DNA of 48,789 bases. Origin: a bacterium. Lineage in GTDB: Bacteria > Campylobacterota > Campylobacteria > Campylobacterales > Sulfurimonadaceae. Below, in pieces: positions 8,995 through 17,158 of the stretch. The notes beneath the pieces were generated by a model. That model made no database searches. It was not told the origin of the DNA and saw nothing but the letters and a program-made list of their open reading frames with translations. The DNA lies in assembly GCA_018822665.1 (NCBI GenBank), contig JAHJJX010000013.1, forward strand, positions 1 to 48,789, in the 5' to 3' direction. Each line of letters starts with the position of its first letter. Position 1 is the first letter of the stretch. The position numbers and the translations under genes are program-made.

Positions 8995-9585
8995 TTATTC
9001 ATTTTGAAAATAAGTTAAAGTTGTGTTTCCAAATTTTTTAGATTTTTTCTTTTGGAATTCCCCAAGTGTCTCCGGAATTTCTAAACCGCTCATGTGTTCT
9101 ATAATAATCATTTTCACACACTCTTTTGGCAAAGAAGCAATAAGGTCAATTGTCTTATCGTAAATATCTTCCATCCCTTCTCGTATGTTAAACGGTGGGT
9201 CAACATAGAAAAAAGCGTTTTCCTTATTTCGTTTGAGTCTTGATACAACAGCGGTTATATTTGTAAAGCTGTCCCCGCTAAAAACTTCACATGCGCTTTC
9301 ATCGGTTTGAGAGATATTTTCTCTTAAAATCTTTATCGCATCTCTGTCTTTTTCCATAAAAATTATCTCTTTTGCCCCACGGCTAAGGGCTTCAAGACCG
9401 ATAGAACCGCTTCCTGAAAAAACCTCAACAAAAACAGCATCCACAATATCAAACTGCAAAGTATTAAAAAAAGATTCCAACACTATGGATTTTGAACTTC
9501 TTGTCGTATCTTTGGAGGGAAGTTTTAAAGTCTTGCCTTTAAACTTTCCGGTGATAATTTTTTTGCTTATTGTTTTACTTTTCAT
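8995..9585 (-). CDS. rsmD: 16S rRNA (guanine-966-N2)-methyltransferase RsmD
   Basis: A 196-residue SAM-dependent methyltransferase. The N-terminus (IITGKFKGKTLKLP, then TTRSSKSIVLESFFNTL) is RsmD-like, motif I is EVFSGSGSIGLEALSRGA, and the catalytic motif reads FFYVDPPFN (DPPF in place of the commoner DPPY). RsmD methylates G966 of 16S rRNA in the 30S subunit. Its ATG lies 11 bp inside the upstream gene, indicating coupled translation. It ends 2 bp before the flgI promoter. Confidence 0.88.
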   Translation of the reverse strand: MKSKTISKKIITGKFKGKTLKLPSKDTTRSSKSIVLESFFNTLQFDIVDAVFVEVFSGSGSIGLEALSRGAKEIIFMEKDRDAIKILRENISQTDESACEVFSGDSFTNITAVVSRLKRNKENAFFYVDPPFNIREGMEDIYDKTIDLIASLPKECVKMIIIEHMSGLEIPETLGEFQKKKSKKFGNTTLTYFQNE

Positions 9586-9958
9586 AAAATGCTCTCACAG
9601 CTTTCAAAATATTTTCTTGATACTCTTTTGTTAAAGATTCAATCCGTTTTTCTAAAATGCTAAAATCCAAAGATTCTTCTTTTTGCTCTTGTAGCTGCAC
9701 TTTTTCAGATTCCGCACTCTTATCTTGTTTCATTATTTTATATTTTTTTTCCAATGCCAAAATGAGCTGGGATTTAGAAAACGGTTTCACCAAATCTGAA
9801 TCATTATTTTTAGAAATATAAAAACATCTCCCATCTTCCATGCACTTAACATCACGAACGACTATGTCACAATGCTTTGCGGAGCTTAAGTATTTAGATA
9901 AAAAAAGTTCTAATGATTTTTGAAGCAAAGGGGATTTACACTCAACGGCAACTTTCAT
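9575..9958 (-). CDS. Protein of unknown function, rsmD-linked
   Basis: A 127-residue soluble protein I do not recognise. The N-terminal half (MKVAVECKSPLLQKSLELFL and DIVVRDVK) looks like a small alpha/beta fold. Residues about 80-95 are a charged linker rich in K, E and Q, and the C-terminus is helical. No signal peptide or membrane segment. It starts 2 bp after the exonuclease stop and overlaps rsmD by 11 bp, so it belongs to a five-gene overlapping set and may be coupled to RNA-modification or nuclease functions. That association is context only. Confidence 0.6.
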   Translation of the reverse strand: MKVAVECKSPLLQKSLELFLSKYLSSAKHCDIVVRDVKCMEDGRCFYISKNNDSDLVKPFSKSQLILALEKKYKIMKQDKSAESEKVQLQEQKEESLDFSILEKRIESLTKEYQENILKAVRAFYEK

Positions 9959-9960
9959 AA

Positions 9961-10677
9961 CTATCCTTGTAAATGATAACCGATACTATATCGCAAATCT
10001 TCATCTAAATCCAAAATATTCTCTAACATCCAGTGCAAATAGCCCCTGTCGTTCATCGCGATATCTTCTATATATCTGCCTATATATTTCCCAAATAACA
10101 ATTTTTGAAGCAGAACATTTTTAAAACTAAGTTCCACCATCTCTTCTTTGCCTGCAATTTGCAAAAGATTCTCATATAAAAGTTTTACTATAAAAGCATC
10201 ACTCAGAGCATGATGAGACACAAGTTCATTTTTGATTCCACATGCCAAAGCCTTCTCTTTTTCATTCTTATACAGTTTTAACTCATATCTCAAAAACTGT
10301 AAAGAAAACTGCTCACATTCAGGAATAAGGTGTTTGGTTACTCTGAGTGTGTCGACAATTTCACCTCTCCACTGCATTCCACATGCCAGAAGTTTTTCTA
10401 AATCAAATTTTATATTATGCGCTATAAGCGTTGTACCCTGCTTATTGTGCTCTTGTAAAAATTGATACGCCCTGCTCTGTTTTATATTTGCTTTATTTAA
10501 GAGCATCTCATTTGTTATATGGTGGATGCTTGAAGCTTTTGGTGAAATCTTTTTACCCTCATTAACGAGGTCGTACAAAGTTGTAATCTTTTGATTATCC
10601 AGCACAATAAAGCCAATGGAGCAGATTTTATCTTCGGCCTCCAAACCGGTTGTTTCCAAATCAAGAAAAATCAGCAT
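9961..10677 (-). CDS. DnaQ-like 3'-5' exonuclease (DEDDh)
   Basis: A 238-residue RNase T/DnaQ-fold exonuclease. All catalytic residues are visible: D6 and E8 in FLDLETTGL, D92 in NIKFD, H155 and D160 in HHALSDA. This is the DEDDh arrangement of DNA polymerase III epsilon-like proofreaders and related nucleases. It is too short for a DinG or UvrC fusion. The last ~70 residues are an unrecognised helical extension. It could be a proofreading subunit or a stand-alone repair exonuclease. It carries two copies of the dispersed motif, both decoding as ACG(I/M). It overlaps the upstream membrane gene by 7 bp. Confidence 0.85.
   Translation of the reverse strand: MLIFLDLETTGLEAEDKICSIGFIVLDNQKITTLYDLVNEGKKISPKASSIHHITNEMLLNKANIKQSRAYQFLQEHNKQGTTLIAHNIKFDLEKLLACGMQWRGEIVDTLRVTKHLIPECEQFSLQFLRYELKLYKNEKEKALACGIKNELVSHHALSDAFIVKLLYENLLQIAGKEEMVELSFKNVLLQKLLFGKYIGRYIEDIAMNDRGYLHWMLENILDLDEDLRYSIGYHLQG
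10236..10247 (+). repeat. Dispersed 12-mer TTCCACATGCCA, copy 2
   Basis: Exact copy inside the exonuclease gene; on the coding strand it reads as part of LACGIK (residues 144-149). Confidence 0.8.
10377..10388 (+). repeat. Dispersed 12-mer TTCCACATGCCA, copy 3
   Basis: Exact copy inside the exonuclease gene, about 140 bp from copy 2; on the coding strand it reads as part of LACGMQ (residues 97-102). Confidence 0.8.
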
Positions 10678-11210
10678 TGCACTACCTTTACTTTTTTACA
10701 TCGTGAACCCAATAAAATAAATGAAAAATAACCGCTTATTAAGATAAAAGAAAAGAGCCAGTAAATATCAAACCACTCAAACACACCCTCATAGGAGGTA
10801 AACAATGATGTAAAAGTTAAAGAGAGAATCATCAGAGCTCCGACAAGCCAAATGATAAGCATAAACCATTTTCTCCAAACTTTTACCAAATCACCGTATC
10901 CTATCGTTTGTATTGTATGAGCACTTCCACATGCCGTAAGTTTTAATGTATATCCTGCAATACAATTGTTAAAAATATATTTCAATCCTCTAAATAAGGA
11001 AATTAAAAGGGTAACACTCCAGGCGATTGGAAACCAAAATCTAAAAATATCCAAAAGTGCTTTCAATATTTCAATATTTAAACTTGCTGCACCCTGATTC
11101 ATATACAAAAAAAGAGTTACAAGCAAAGAGATTCCACATGCCAGCAAAATACTGCATACGGTGAGTCTCACAGCCCATCGAAGCCATAATAAAAAGTAAA
11201 ATTTATACAT
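10671..11210 (-). CDS. Membrane protein of unknown function, four predicted TM segments
   Basis: About 179 residues from ATG 11210, with four hydrophobic segments (MYKFYFLLWLRWAV plus VCSILLACGISLLVTLFLYM, FRFWFPIAWSVTLLISLF, MLIIWLVGALMILSLTFTSL, IYWLFSFILISGYFSFILLG) and a basic C-terminus. An upstream in-frame ATG at 11252 would lie well inside the preceding gene; 11210 gives an 8-bp overlap typical of this cluster. I do not recognise a family. The TIQTIGYGDLVKVW loop contains a TxGYGD string as in potassium-channel filters, but the helix spacing and overall size give no other support for a channel. Two copies of the dispersed motif lie inside the gene. Confidence 0.6.
   Translation of the reverse strand: MYKFYFLLWLRWAVRLTVCSILLACGISLLVTLFLYMNQGAASLNIEILKALLDIFRFWFPIAWSVTLLISLFRGLKYIFNNCIAGYTLKLTACGSAHTIQTIGYGDLVKVWRKWFMLIIWLVGALMILSLTFTSLFTSYEGVFEWFDIYWLFSFILISGYFSFILLGSRCKKVKVVQC
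10925..10936 (+). repeat. Dispersed motif TTCCACATGCCG, copy 4
   Basis: Matches the 9-bp core with the last base G; lies within the membrane-protein gene, decoding as TACGSA. Confidence 0.75.
11132..11143 (+). repeat. Dispersed 12-mer TTCCACATGCCA, copy 5
   Basis: Exact copy within the membrane-protein gene, decoding as LACGIS inside the second half of the first hydrophobic region. Confidence 0.8.
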
Positions 11211-11634
11211 TTTTTGTATTGTAAGGGGCCAGCATATCGTGGTAATGTTCAAGCGTTATAAAACTTTTCTCAAATCTGTATCTGATGATAAATTCAACTA
11301 TTTTTTCTTTAAGCTCTGCATCTATATTTTCTGCTCTGCCAAAATAGCCCAAAGAGATATTTTTGCTCTTAACAAGCGCGTCTTTGTCGTAGCCGATAGC
11401 CAGAATTTGCAGATATTTTCCTTTTTTTATCTCACCCAAACTTTCGCTTAAAAGTGATGCGCCGGAGAGATTGATAGCCTTAAAATCAAAAAGTTCGTTA
11501 AATTCTTCCACTTTTTTATCTATGCCAATCTCACTATACAACTCTCTTAAAAATTTTAAATTTTCCTTTCTTGCCATCTCATAACCGGAGATTTTATTTG
11601 TTAAACTTTTTAATCTATCCAAGGCTGAACTCAT
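11203..11634 (-). CDS. Protein of unknown function
   Basis: A 143-residue soluble protein starting MSSALDRLKSLTNKISGYEM. I chose ATG 11634 because AAGGAG lies directly upstream; an alternative at 11664 lacks this. The N-terminal ~50 residues look helical. The rest is mixed alpha/beta with LQILAIGYDKDAL and ISLGYFGRAENIDAE. No catalytic motif or membrane segment is visible. It heads the overlapping cluster that runs through the membrane protein, exonuclease and rsmD, and is divergent from murA. Confidence 0.6.
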   Translation of the reverse strand: MSSALDRLKSLTNKISGYEMARKENLKFLRELYSEIGIDKKVEEFNELFDFKAINLSGASLLSESLGEIKKGKYLQILAIGYDKDALVKSKNISLGYFGRAENIDAELKEKIVEFIIRYRFEKSFITLEHYHDMLAPYNTKNV

Positions 11635-11726
11635 AACAATCTCCTTTTCCTCTAAGTATATCAAAAAAACGAATTCTTTTTTCCAACTTTATATTCGATT
11701 CATTCTGAATGACTTAGAAAAACAGC

Positions 11727-11732
11727 TATAAT
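11727..11732 (+). promoter_or_regulatory. Putative -10 element of murA
   Basis: TATAAT 49 bp upstream of the murA start in the divergent gap. No clear -35 is seen. A short CATTC-T-GAATG dyad lies just upstream (11701-11711). Confidence 0.4.
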
Positions 11733-11780
11733 AACAAACTTAAAAATAATTATTAATTTACTAAAGAGAATAAAAGAACA

Positions 11781-13043
11781 ATGGATTACTTAAAAATAAA
11801 CGGAATTAAATCACTCAGCGGAGAGATTCAAATATCGGGTGCAAAAAATGCGTCTCTGCCTCTTATTGCTATGACAATACTTGCTAAAAATAAAGTAAGC
11901 ATTAAAAACTTGCCGCATGTTGTCGACATTAATACATTACTGAAACTTCTCTCAAACCTTGGTGCAAGCTGTGAATTTAATGATCACAACATTACAGTGG
12001 ACACTTCATCACTCAACCAGACTAAAGCAACTTACGACATCGTAAAAACGATGCGAGCTTCCATCTTGGTTTTAGGACCGATTTTAACGAGATTCGGCCA
12101 CTGTGAAGTTTCACTTCCAGGTGGATGCGCAATAGGACAAAGACCAATCGACCTCCATTTAAAAGCCCTCGAACATATGGGTGCAAAAATAAATATAGAA
12201 GCCGGTTATGTACAGGCAACTGCGCCCGATGGGCTTAAAGGCTGCAATATCATCTTTGATAAAATCACCGTGACAGGAACGGCAAATATCGTTATGGCAG
12301 CAGCCTTGGCCAAAGGAATCACAACAATAACAAATGCGGCAAGAGAGCCCGAAGTTGTGCAACTTTGCGAAATACTCAACAAGAGCGGAGTCAGCATCGA
12401 GGGTATAGGAACGGCGGTATTGACCATACATGGAACATCCGGTAAATTACTCGATATTGATGAATTTACTATCATTCCCGATCGCATAGAAGCAGGAACA
12501 TATCTTTGTGCCGGTGCAATTACAAATTCAGAATTGACACTCAAAAATGTAAACGCAAAACATCTTGGTGCGGTCTTGGCAAAACTTGAAGAGATGGGAA
12601 ACAGCTTTACAATCACCCCCGATACAATCACTCTGCATCCTACCGCAGAACTTAAACCAGTTAGAATCATCACACAGGAATATCCGGCATTCCCAACAGA
12701 TATGCAAGCACAATTTCTAGCACTTGCTACGCAGGCCAATGGAACTTCAGTTGTTGAAGAAAGATTATTTGAAAATAGATTTATGCATGTCAGCGAGCTT
12801 CAAAGAATGGGTGCCAACATCACGCTCAACGGACATGTTGCAACCGTAAACGGAAAAACAAAACTCAGCGGTACAGATGTGATGGCAACAGATCTCAGAG
12901 CTTCGAGCGCTTTGGTTTTGGCGGCACTTGTCGCTGAGGGAGAGACAAATATACATCGTATCTATCATCTTGACCGCGGATACGACAATTTAGAAAAGAA
13001 ACTAGAACTCGTTGGAGCAAAGATTCAAAGACTCAAAGAGTAA
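11781..13043 (+). CDS. murA: UDP-N-acetylglucosamine 1-carboxyvinyltransferase
   Basis: A 420-residue MurA, which transfers enolpyruvate from PEP to UDP-GlcNAc in the first committed step of peptidoglycan synthesis. The substrate loop [13 protein letters not shown], catalytic Cys116 in [13 protein letters not shown], and later [14 protein letters not shown] and [18 protein letters not shown] are canonical. Because Cys is kept (some species have Asp), the enzyme should be fosfomycin-sensitive by family knowledge. It is monocistronic as far as visible and ends 1 bp from the convergent hspR stop. Confidence 0.97.
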   Translation: MDYLKINGIKSLSGEIQISGAKNASLPLIAMTILAKNKVSIKNLPHVVDINTLLKLLSNLGASCEFNDHNITVDTSSLNQTKATYDIVKTMRASILVLGPILTRFGHCEVSLPGGCAIGQRPIDLHLKALEHMGAKINIEAGYVQATAPDGLKGCNIIFDKITVTGTANIVMAAALAKGITTITNAAREPEVVQLCEILNKSGVSIEGIGTAVLTIHGTSGKLLDIDEFTIIPDRIEAGTYLCAGAITNSELTLKNVNAKHLGAVLAKLEEMGNSFTITPDTITLHPTAELKPVRIITQEYPAFPTDMQAQFLALATQANGTSVVEERLFENRFMHVSELQRMGANITLNGHVATVNGKTKLSGTDVMATDLRASSALVLAALVAEGETNIHRIYHLDRGYDNLEKKLELVGAKIQRLKE

Positions 13044-13044
13044 A

Positions 13045-13428
13045 TCAATCTTTTTGCTCAAATATAATCATTTCATAAATACTTTTTTTAGTTACAAGAG
13101 CCTTATCCGGAGAAACTGAATGCGTGTTCTTGGCTTTTGAGACTTCATGCCTTAAGCCTGCTATCTCTTGCTCCATACCATCTACATTATCTTTTAATCG
13201 TATGATGATATCTACACCGGCAAGATTTACCCCGAGTTCACGAGTAAGTCTTAGAATCAGTTTGATTTTATCTATATCTCTTTGAGAATAAAGTCTTATT
13301 CTGCCGTTGGACCTTGATGGGCAGATAAGATTTTCTCTTTCGTATTGTCGCAAAGTTTGTGGATGTATACTTAATATTTTTGCGACTACGCTTATAAGAT
13401 ATACTGGTTCATCATACTGATGTATCAT
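13045..13428 (-). CDS. hspR: MerR-family heat-shock repressor HspR
   Basis: A 127-residue MerR-type regulator. The N-terminal winged HTH reads VYLISVVAKILSIHPQTLRQ and YERENLICPSRSNGRIRLYS. A coiled-coil tail follows from about residue 75. HspR represses chaperone genes by binding HAIR inverted repeats. It follows cbpA by 9 bp, the cbpA-hspR order known in Helicobacter and Campylobacter, which makes it autoregulated through the cbpA promoter, where a HAIR-like site is visible. Confidence 0.93.
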   Translation of the reverse strand: MIHQYDEPVYLISVVAKILSIHPQTLRQYERENLICPSRSNGRIRLYSQRDIDKIKLILRLTRELGVNLAGVDIIIRLKDNVDGMEQEIAGLRHEVSKAKNTHSVSPDKALVTKKSIYEMIIFEQKD

Positions 13429-13437
13429 AATAATTCC

Positions 13438-14319
13438 TTACTCTTTTGGTAATTTTTCTTTCATAGTTTTTACTAAATCCTCATCTAGTTCATCTACTTT
13501 AGGTAAAACAATATTGGCTTTAAGATACAAATCTCCCCTTACTTTGGTTTTTCTGTTCATTGCACCCATCTCTTTTACCCGAAATCTTTGTCCGTTTTTA
13601 GTATTTTGCGGAACCTTAAGCTTAATCTCTTTTTCTAAAGTTTCTATGCTGATTTTCTCACCGAATAAAGCCGCATAAAGGGGAACATCAAAACTCTTTA
13701 CGATATCATCGCCTTCTCTTGTATAATCAGGATTTGAAGCAACGGCAATATTTAAAAAAAGATCTCCGGCAATGCCGCCTTGTGCATGCCCTTTGCCTTT
13801 TACTCTCATCTTTTCTCCGCTCTTTACACCTGCAGGAATTTTGATATCAAATCTTTCTCCGTTTACCGAAACAGAATAAGAACCGCCCAGAATTGAAATA
13901 TTAAAAGGGATGGTAACATTTGATTCTATGTCAAGATTTGGTTTGTGCTGTGAAAAACCTCCCCCTCCAAAACCTGAACTGCCGCCGCCGAATCCACCGA
14001 ATCCGCCACCGCCGCCGGAGAACATGCTTCTTAAAATCTCATCCAAGTCGGAATTTCCTCCGCGAGAGTGTGAGCGCGAAAAATCATGGAAGTTTTGCCC
14101 GCCGAACATACTGTCCCCATGCATATCATACTTCGATTTTTTTTCTTTATCGCTCAAAATCTCATAAGCTGAATTTATCTCCTTAAATTTTTCTTCGGCT
14201 TTTGGGTCTTTATTTATATCTGGGTGATACTGTCGTGCAAGTTTTCTATATGCTTTTTTTATCTCTGATTCACTTGCATTTTCAGAAATCTCAAGTGTTT
14301 CGTACAAGGATTTAGCCAT
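13438..14319 (-). CDS. cbpA: DnaJ-family co-chaperone CbpA
   Basis: A 293-residue type II J-protein. It has an N-terminal J domain with YHPDINKD (HPD triad) and a Gly/Phe-rich linker at about residues 95-125 ([15 protein letters not shown]). The two-part C-terminal substrate-binding region follows, with [17 protein letters not shown]. The cysteine-rich zinc domain of DnaJ is missing, so it is CbpA rather than DnaJ. It stimulates DnaK ATPase and helps HspR function in relatives. First gene of cbpA-hspR, under a strong promoter overlapped by a HAIR-like operator. Confidence 0.93.
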   Translation of the reverse strand: MAKSLYETLEISENASESEIKKAYRKLARQYHPDINKDPKAEEKFKEINSAYEILSDKEKKSKYDMHGDSMFGGQNFHDFSRSHSRGGNSDLDEILRSMFSGGGGGFGGFGGGSSGFGGGGFSQHKPNLDIESNVTIPFNISILGGSYSVSVNGERFDIKIPAGVKSGEKMRVKGKGHAQGGIAGDLFLNIAVASNPDYTREGDDIVKSFDVPLYAALFGEKISIETLEKEIKLKVPQNTKNGQRFRVKEMGAMNRKTKVRGDLYLKANIVLPKVDELDEDLVKTMKEKLPKE

Positions 14320-14367
14320 TTGTTTTGTCCTAAAATTTTATATTGTAATATTTATTTATTAAGCGGA

Positions 14368-14397
14368 ATTATATCATAAGGGTTGAGTGGATGTCAA
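14368..14397 (-). promoter_or_regulatory. Consensus promoter of cbpA-hspR
   Basis: On the minus strand a perfect -35 TTGACA (14392-14397) and perfect -10 TATAAT (14368-14373) are 18 bp apart, about 50 bp before the cbpA ATG. Such a full match is rare among the promoters seen here and is nearly identical in layout to the clpB promoter. Confidence 0.8.
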
Positions 14398-14402
14398 TCA
14401 AC
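14382..14402. promoter_or_regulatory. HAIR-like HspR operator upstream of cbpA
   Basis: GTTGAGT-GGATGTC-AATCAAC has the TTGA-N11-TCAA skeleton and N7 spacing of the HspR-associated inverted repeat CTTGAGT-N7-ACTCAAG, with 11 of 14 arm positions matching. It covers the -35 and part of the spacer, as expected for a repressor site. Confidence 0.65.
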
Positions 14403-14441
14403 TCTTGGCATGTGGAAATAAATTCCCACATGCCAAGAGTT
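14400..14441. terminator. Inverted pair of the dispersed motif: hairpin after purH
   Basis: A perfect 16-bp inverted repeat (14400-14415 with 14426-14441, 10-nt loop) formed by copies 6 (minus, 14406-14417, exact 12-mer) and 7 (plus, CCACATGCCA at 14426-14435). It lies 12 bp downstream of the purH stop, so it probably ends purH transcription, but no T-run follows on either strand. The left edge abuts the cbpA operator. Confidence 0.7.
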
Positions 14442-14452
14442 ATAGAGAAATT

Positions 14453-15988
14453 TTAATGTAAAAAATGGCGTACTTCAGAGAAATAAAGACTCATTCCAAA
14501 TTCATTGGCAGCTTCTATAATCTCCGCATCTCTTATGCTCCCCCCCGGTTCTATTACAGACTTGACCCCTGCAGCAGCGGCAGCATCAATACTGTCACGA
14601 AATGGAAAAAATGCTTCTGAGGCAAGGGCCGCACCGGTTACATCCAGCCCCATCTCTTTAGCTTTTTTCAAAGCACATTGAGAAGCGTCCACACGGCTTG
14701 TCATACCCATACCAACAGCTACCATTGCAGAATTTTTTACATATACAACACAATTGGACTTTGTCAGAGAAGCAACTTTATACGCTATCTCCATGTCTTT
14801 TAACTCTTGCTCCGTTGCAGAGTTTGTAGTCATTAGTTTTGCATTTTTAACCTCATCCACGCCCACTTTATCGGCATCTTGGAAAACAAAACCGCCATCA
14901 ATATGTTTAAAATCTTTGATATCATCTGCAAGAATAAGCTTCTCCGCTCCCATCTCAAATAGCTTGATACGCTTTTTCGTAGCAAATACTTCCTGTGCTT
15001 CTTCAGTGATACGCCCGGCAATGATTACTTCTAAAAAGATTTCATTCATCTTAAGAGCTAATTCTTTGTTTACTACACCATTCACAGCAACAACTCCGCC
15101 AAAAGCAGAAACCGGGTCACATTTCAATGCCTCTTCATACGCTTCTAAAAGAGTGTCTTTAATGGCAAATCCGCATGGATTTCCATGCTTCGTAATACAC
15201 ACGGCATTTTCTTCTCCAAAGGCAGATGCGATTTTCACGGCTCCGCTTAAGTCATTAAGGTTATTAAAACTCGCTTCACCTTTTAATGTTTTAAAGTTGT
15301 TTGAATAATGTTTATCAAACTCATAGAGAGCTCCGGCTTGGTGAGGATTTTCACCATATCTTGTAGCCATTACTTTACTTCCTACGATAAATTGTTTCTC
15401 ACCAAATCCGCCATTAAAACGTGTATTCATATAATTTGCTATCATAGAATCATAGGCGGCAGTATGTTCATACGCTTTTATCATTAAATTACGACGAAAT
15501 TCAACTGTATTTTTTTCATTTTCTATCGCGTCTATTATAGATACATAATCATTTACATCCGTCACTATCATAACGCTCTCAAAGTTTTTTGCAGCTGAAC
15601 GAACCATCGCCGGTCCGCCAATATCGATGTTTTCTATAATCTCTTCAAAATCATCAGTTTTTTGGATTGTTTCTTTAAAAGGATAAAGATTAACACACAC
15701 CAAATCAATTGCTTCAACACCCAGCTCTTTTGCTTGGTCTAGGTGAGATTGCTTATCTCTTCTGTGAAGTATTCCGCCATGGACATAAGGATTTAAAGTT
15801 TTAACACGCCCTTCAAAACACTCTGGAAATTTTGTAACTTCATCAATCTCAACGGCATACACACCATTCTCAACTAATATCTTATAAGTTCCGCCGGTAG
15901 AGATTATCTCAAACCCATTACTAACAAGCTTTTTACAAAAATCTACTATGCCATTTTTGTCGCTAACACTCACTAATGCTCTTTTCAT
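14453..15988 (-). CDS. purH: Bifunctional AICAR transformylase / IMP cyclohydrolase
   Basis: A 511-residue PurH catalysing the last two steps of de novo IMP synthesis. The N-terminal MGS-like cyclohydrolase domain begins [20 protein letters not shown] and includes STGGTYK. The C-terminal AICAR transformylase domain contains the catalytic [12 protein letters not shown] (KHxNPCG) and AFGGVVAVN. Length is normal. It is divergent from pfkA over a 91-bp gap and its 3' end is marked by the 14400-14441 hairpin. Confidence 0.97.
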   Translation of the reverse strand: MKRALVSVSDKNGIVDFCKKLVSNGFEIISTGGTYKILVENGVYAVEIDEVTKFPECFEGRVKTLNPYVHGGILHRRDKQSHLDQAKELGVEAIDLVCVNLYPFKETIQKTDDFEEIIENIDIGGPAMVRSAAKNFESVMIVTDVNDYVSIIDAIENEKNTVEFRRNLMIKAYEHTAAYDSMIANYMNTRFNGGFGEKQFIVGSKVMATRYGENPHQAGALYEFDKHYSNNFKTLKGEASFNNLNDLSGAVKIASAFGEENAVCITKHGNPCGFAIKDTLLEAYEEALKCDPVSAFGGVVAVNGVVNKELALKMNEIFLEVIIAGRITEEAQEVFATKKRIKLFEMGAEKLILADDIKDFKHIDGGFVFQDADKVGVDEVKNAKLMTTNSATEQELKDMEIAYKVASLTKSNCVVYVKNSAMVAVGMGMTSRVDASQCALKKAKEMGLDVTGAALASEAFFPFRDSIDAAAAAGVKSVIEPGGSIRDAEIIEAANEFGMSLYFSEVRHFLH

Positions 15989-16079
15989 TATAGCCCTTGA
16001 TATAAATAAATTGCGTAATTTTATCTAATTTGAGTTGAGATGATGGTAAACTACAAAAAATTAAAATGAGAAACTAAAA

Positions 16080-17030
16080 ATGAAAAATATAGCTATTTTA
16101 TGTTCGGGCGGAGATGTCTCCGGCATGAATCCTGCATTAAAACACTTTGTAGAGTACTCATTAAAAAAGGGCTTGCAGCCTTATTTTATATATGACGGGT
16201 ATGAAGGGCTTATAGATAATAATATTACAAAAGCGGGTTATGAAGATGTTGCGGGCATCATCAATCGCGGCGGTACAAAAATTGGTTCCGCGAGGTCTAA
16301 AAGATTTACACTTGCGCAATATAGAAAAATCGCTAAAACAAATCTTGACAATCTCAATATAGATATGCTTATTGTTCTGGGAGGGGACGGTTCATTTAGA
16401 GGACTCGATGTGTTTTACAAAGAGCACGGCATAAAATTTTGCGGCATTCCCTCAACCATCGATAATGACATAAGCGGAACAACATACTGCTTAGGCGTTG
16501 ATACGGCTTTAAATATAATCAAGGTTTCCATTGATGCCATCAGAGATACAGCTGCTTCTTTTAAAAGGGCTTTTGTTATCGAGACGATGGGGCGTGATTG
16601 CGGCTACTTAGCGCTTATATCTTCTCTTACCTCGGGAGCAGAGCTTTGCCTTATTCCTGAAATAGAATATGATTTACAATCGTATGAAGAAGAATTTAAA
16701 AAACAGATAAAAAATGGCAGAAGATACTTTTTAGCCGTCGTTTCGGAGGGGATACAACAAGATTCTCATGATATCGCCGATTGGTTTGAAAATAAAATCG
16801 GCATTGAATCTAGAGTCAGTATTTTAGGGCATATTCAAAGAGGTGGAAATCCAACTATTTATGACAGACTCATGGCATACAAATTTATAACACATGCTAT
16901 CAACGGTCTTTTAAATGGAACTGATGAAAGTGTAGTTTGTTATACAAAAAGTGGATTTGAGCTAAAAAGCATAGATGAAGTGGCAAATGTAAAACATGTT
17001 TTAGACAAAGAGCTTTTATCTTATTTATAA
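16080..17030 (+). CDS. pfkA: ATP-dependent 6-phosphofructokinase
   Basis: A 316-residue PfkA phosphorylating fructose 6-phosphate. Visible are an N-terminal phosphate loop with the variant GGDVSGMN (usual form GGDAPGMN), the ATP site GGDGSFRG (101-108), PSTIDNDI with the catalytic Asp128, ETMGRDCGYLA, and the C-terminal LGHIQRGGNPTIYDR. G at GGDGS and Ser instead of Lys before TIDND argue for ATP rather than pyrophosphate as donor, from family knowledge. C. jejuni and H. pylori lack Pfk, so its presence here is a metabolic distinction. It may act mainly in glycogen breakdown in an autotroph (inference). Confidence 0.9.
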   Translation: MKNIAILCSGGDVSGMNPALKHFVEYSLKKGLQPYFIYDGYEGLIDNNITKAGYEDVAGIINRGGTKIGSARSKRFTLAQYRKIAKTNLDNLNIDMLIVLGGDGSFRGLDVFYKEHGIKFCGIPSTIDNDISGTTYCLGVDTALNIIKVSIDAIRDTAASFKRAFVIETMGRDCGYLALISSLTSGAELCLIPEIEYDLQSYEEEFKKQIKNGRRYFLAVVSEGIQQDSHDIADWFENKIGIESRVSILGHIQRGGNPTIYDRLMAYKFITHAINGLLNGTDESVVCYTKSGFELKSIDEVANVKHVLDKELLSYL

Positions 17031-17084
17031 GTAATCCCTTATGGGGAAGCACTTATAAGCTCATTAAGGTGGAATAGTTTTAGT

Positions 17085-17096
17085 TTCCACATGCCA
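17085..17096 (+). repeat. Dispersed 12-mer TTCCACATGCCA, copy 8 (intergenic)
   Basis: Exact single copy in the 122-bp convergent gap between pfkA and the chemoreceptor gene. A weak partial inverse (GGTGGAA, 17068-17074) lies upstream. Confidence 0.8.
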
Positions 17097-17138
17097 TAGA
17101 AATTGTGCTTTTTTTGCTAAAAAAATACAGGCTTAAGC

Positions 17139-17158
17139 ACTTGAGCAAAAACTCAAGT
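17139..17158 (-). terminator. Hairpin at the end of the chemoreceptor gene
   Basis: ACTTGAG-N6-CTCAAGT forms a 7-bp stem overlapping the last two codons of the chemoreceptor gene. On the minus strand a T7 run follows about 14 nt later, so it may be part of a terminator. Weak. Confidence 0.35.

Noticed and set aside
10671-11210. TxGYGD in the membrane protein as a potassium-channel filter
   Set aside because: The motif is in a polar loop, there is no pore helix pattern around it, and the protein is not otherwise channel-like.
12022-12739. Long antisense reading frames across murA and other genes
   Set aside because: They are shadows of the conserved sense genes with no RBS or family match.
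13960-14050. Glycine-rich repeat region as a DNA repeat element
   Set aside because: It is the normal G/F linker of CbpA and codes for low-complexity protein.
17139-17158. ACTTGAG-N6-CTCAAGT looks like an HspR HAIR site
   Set aside because: TTGA to TCAA spacing is 8 bp instead of 11, it lies at a gene end rather than a promoter, and it is better explained as a terminator stem.
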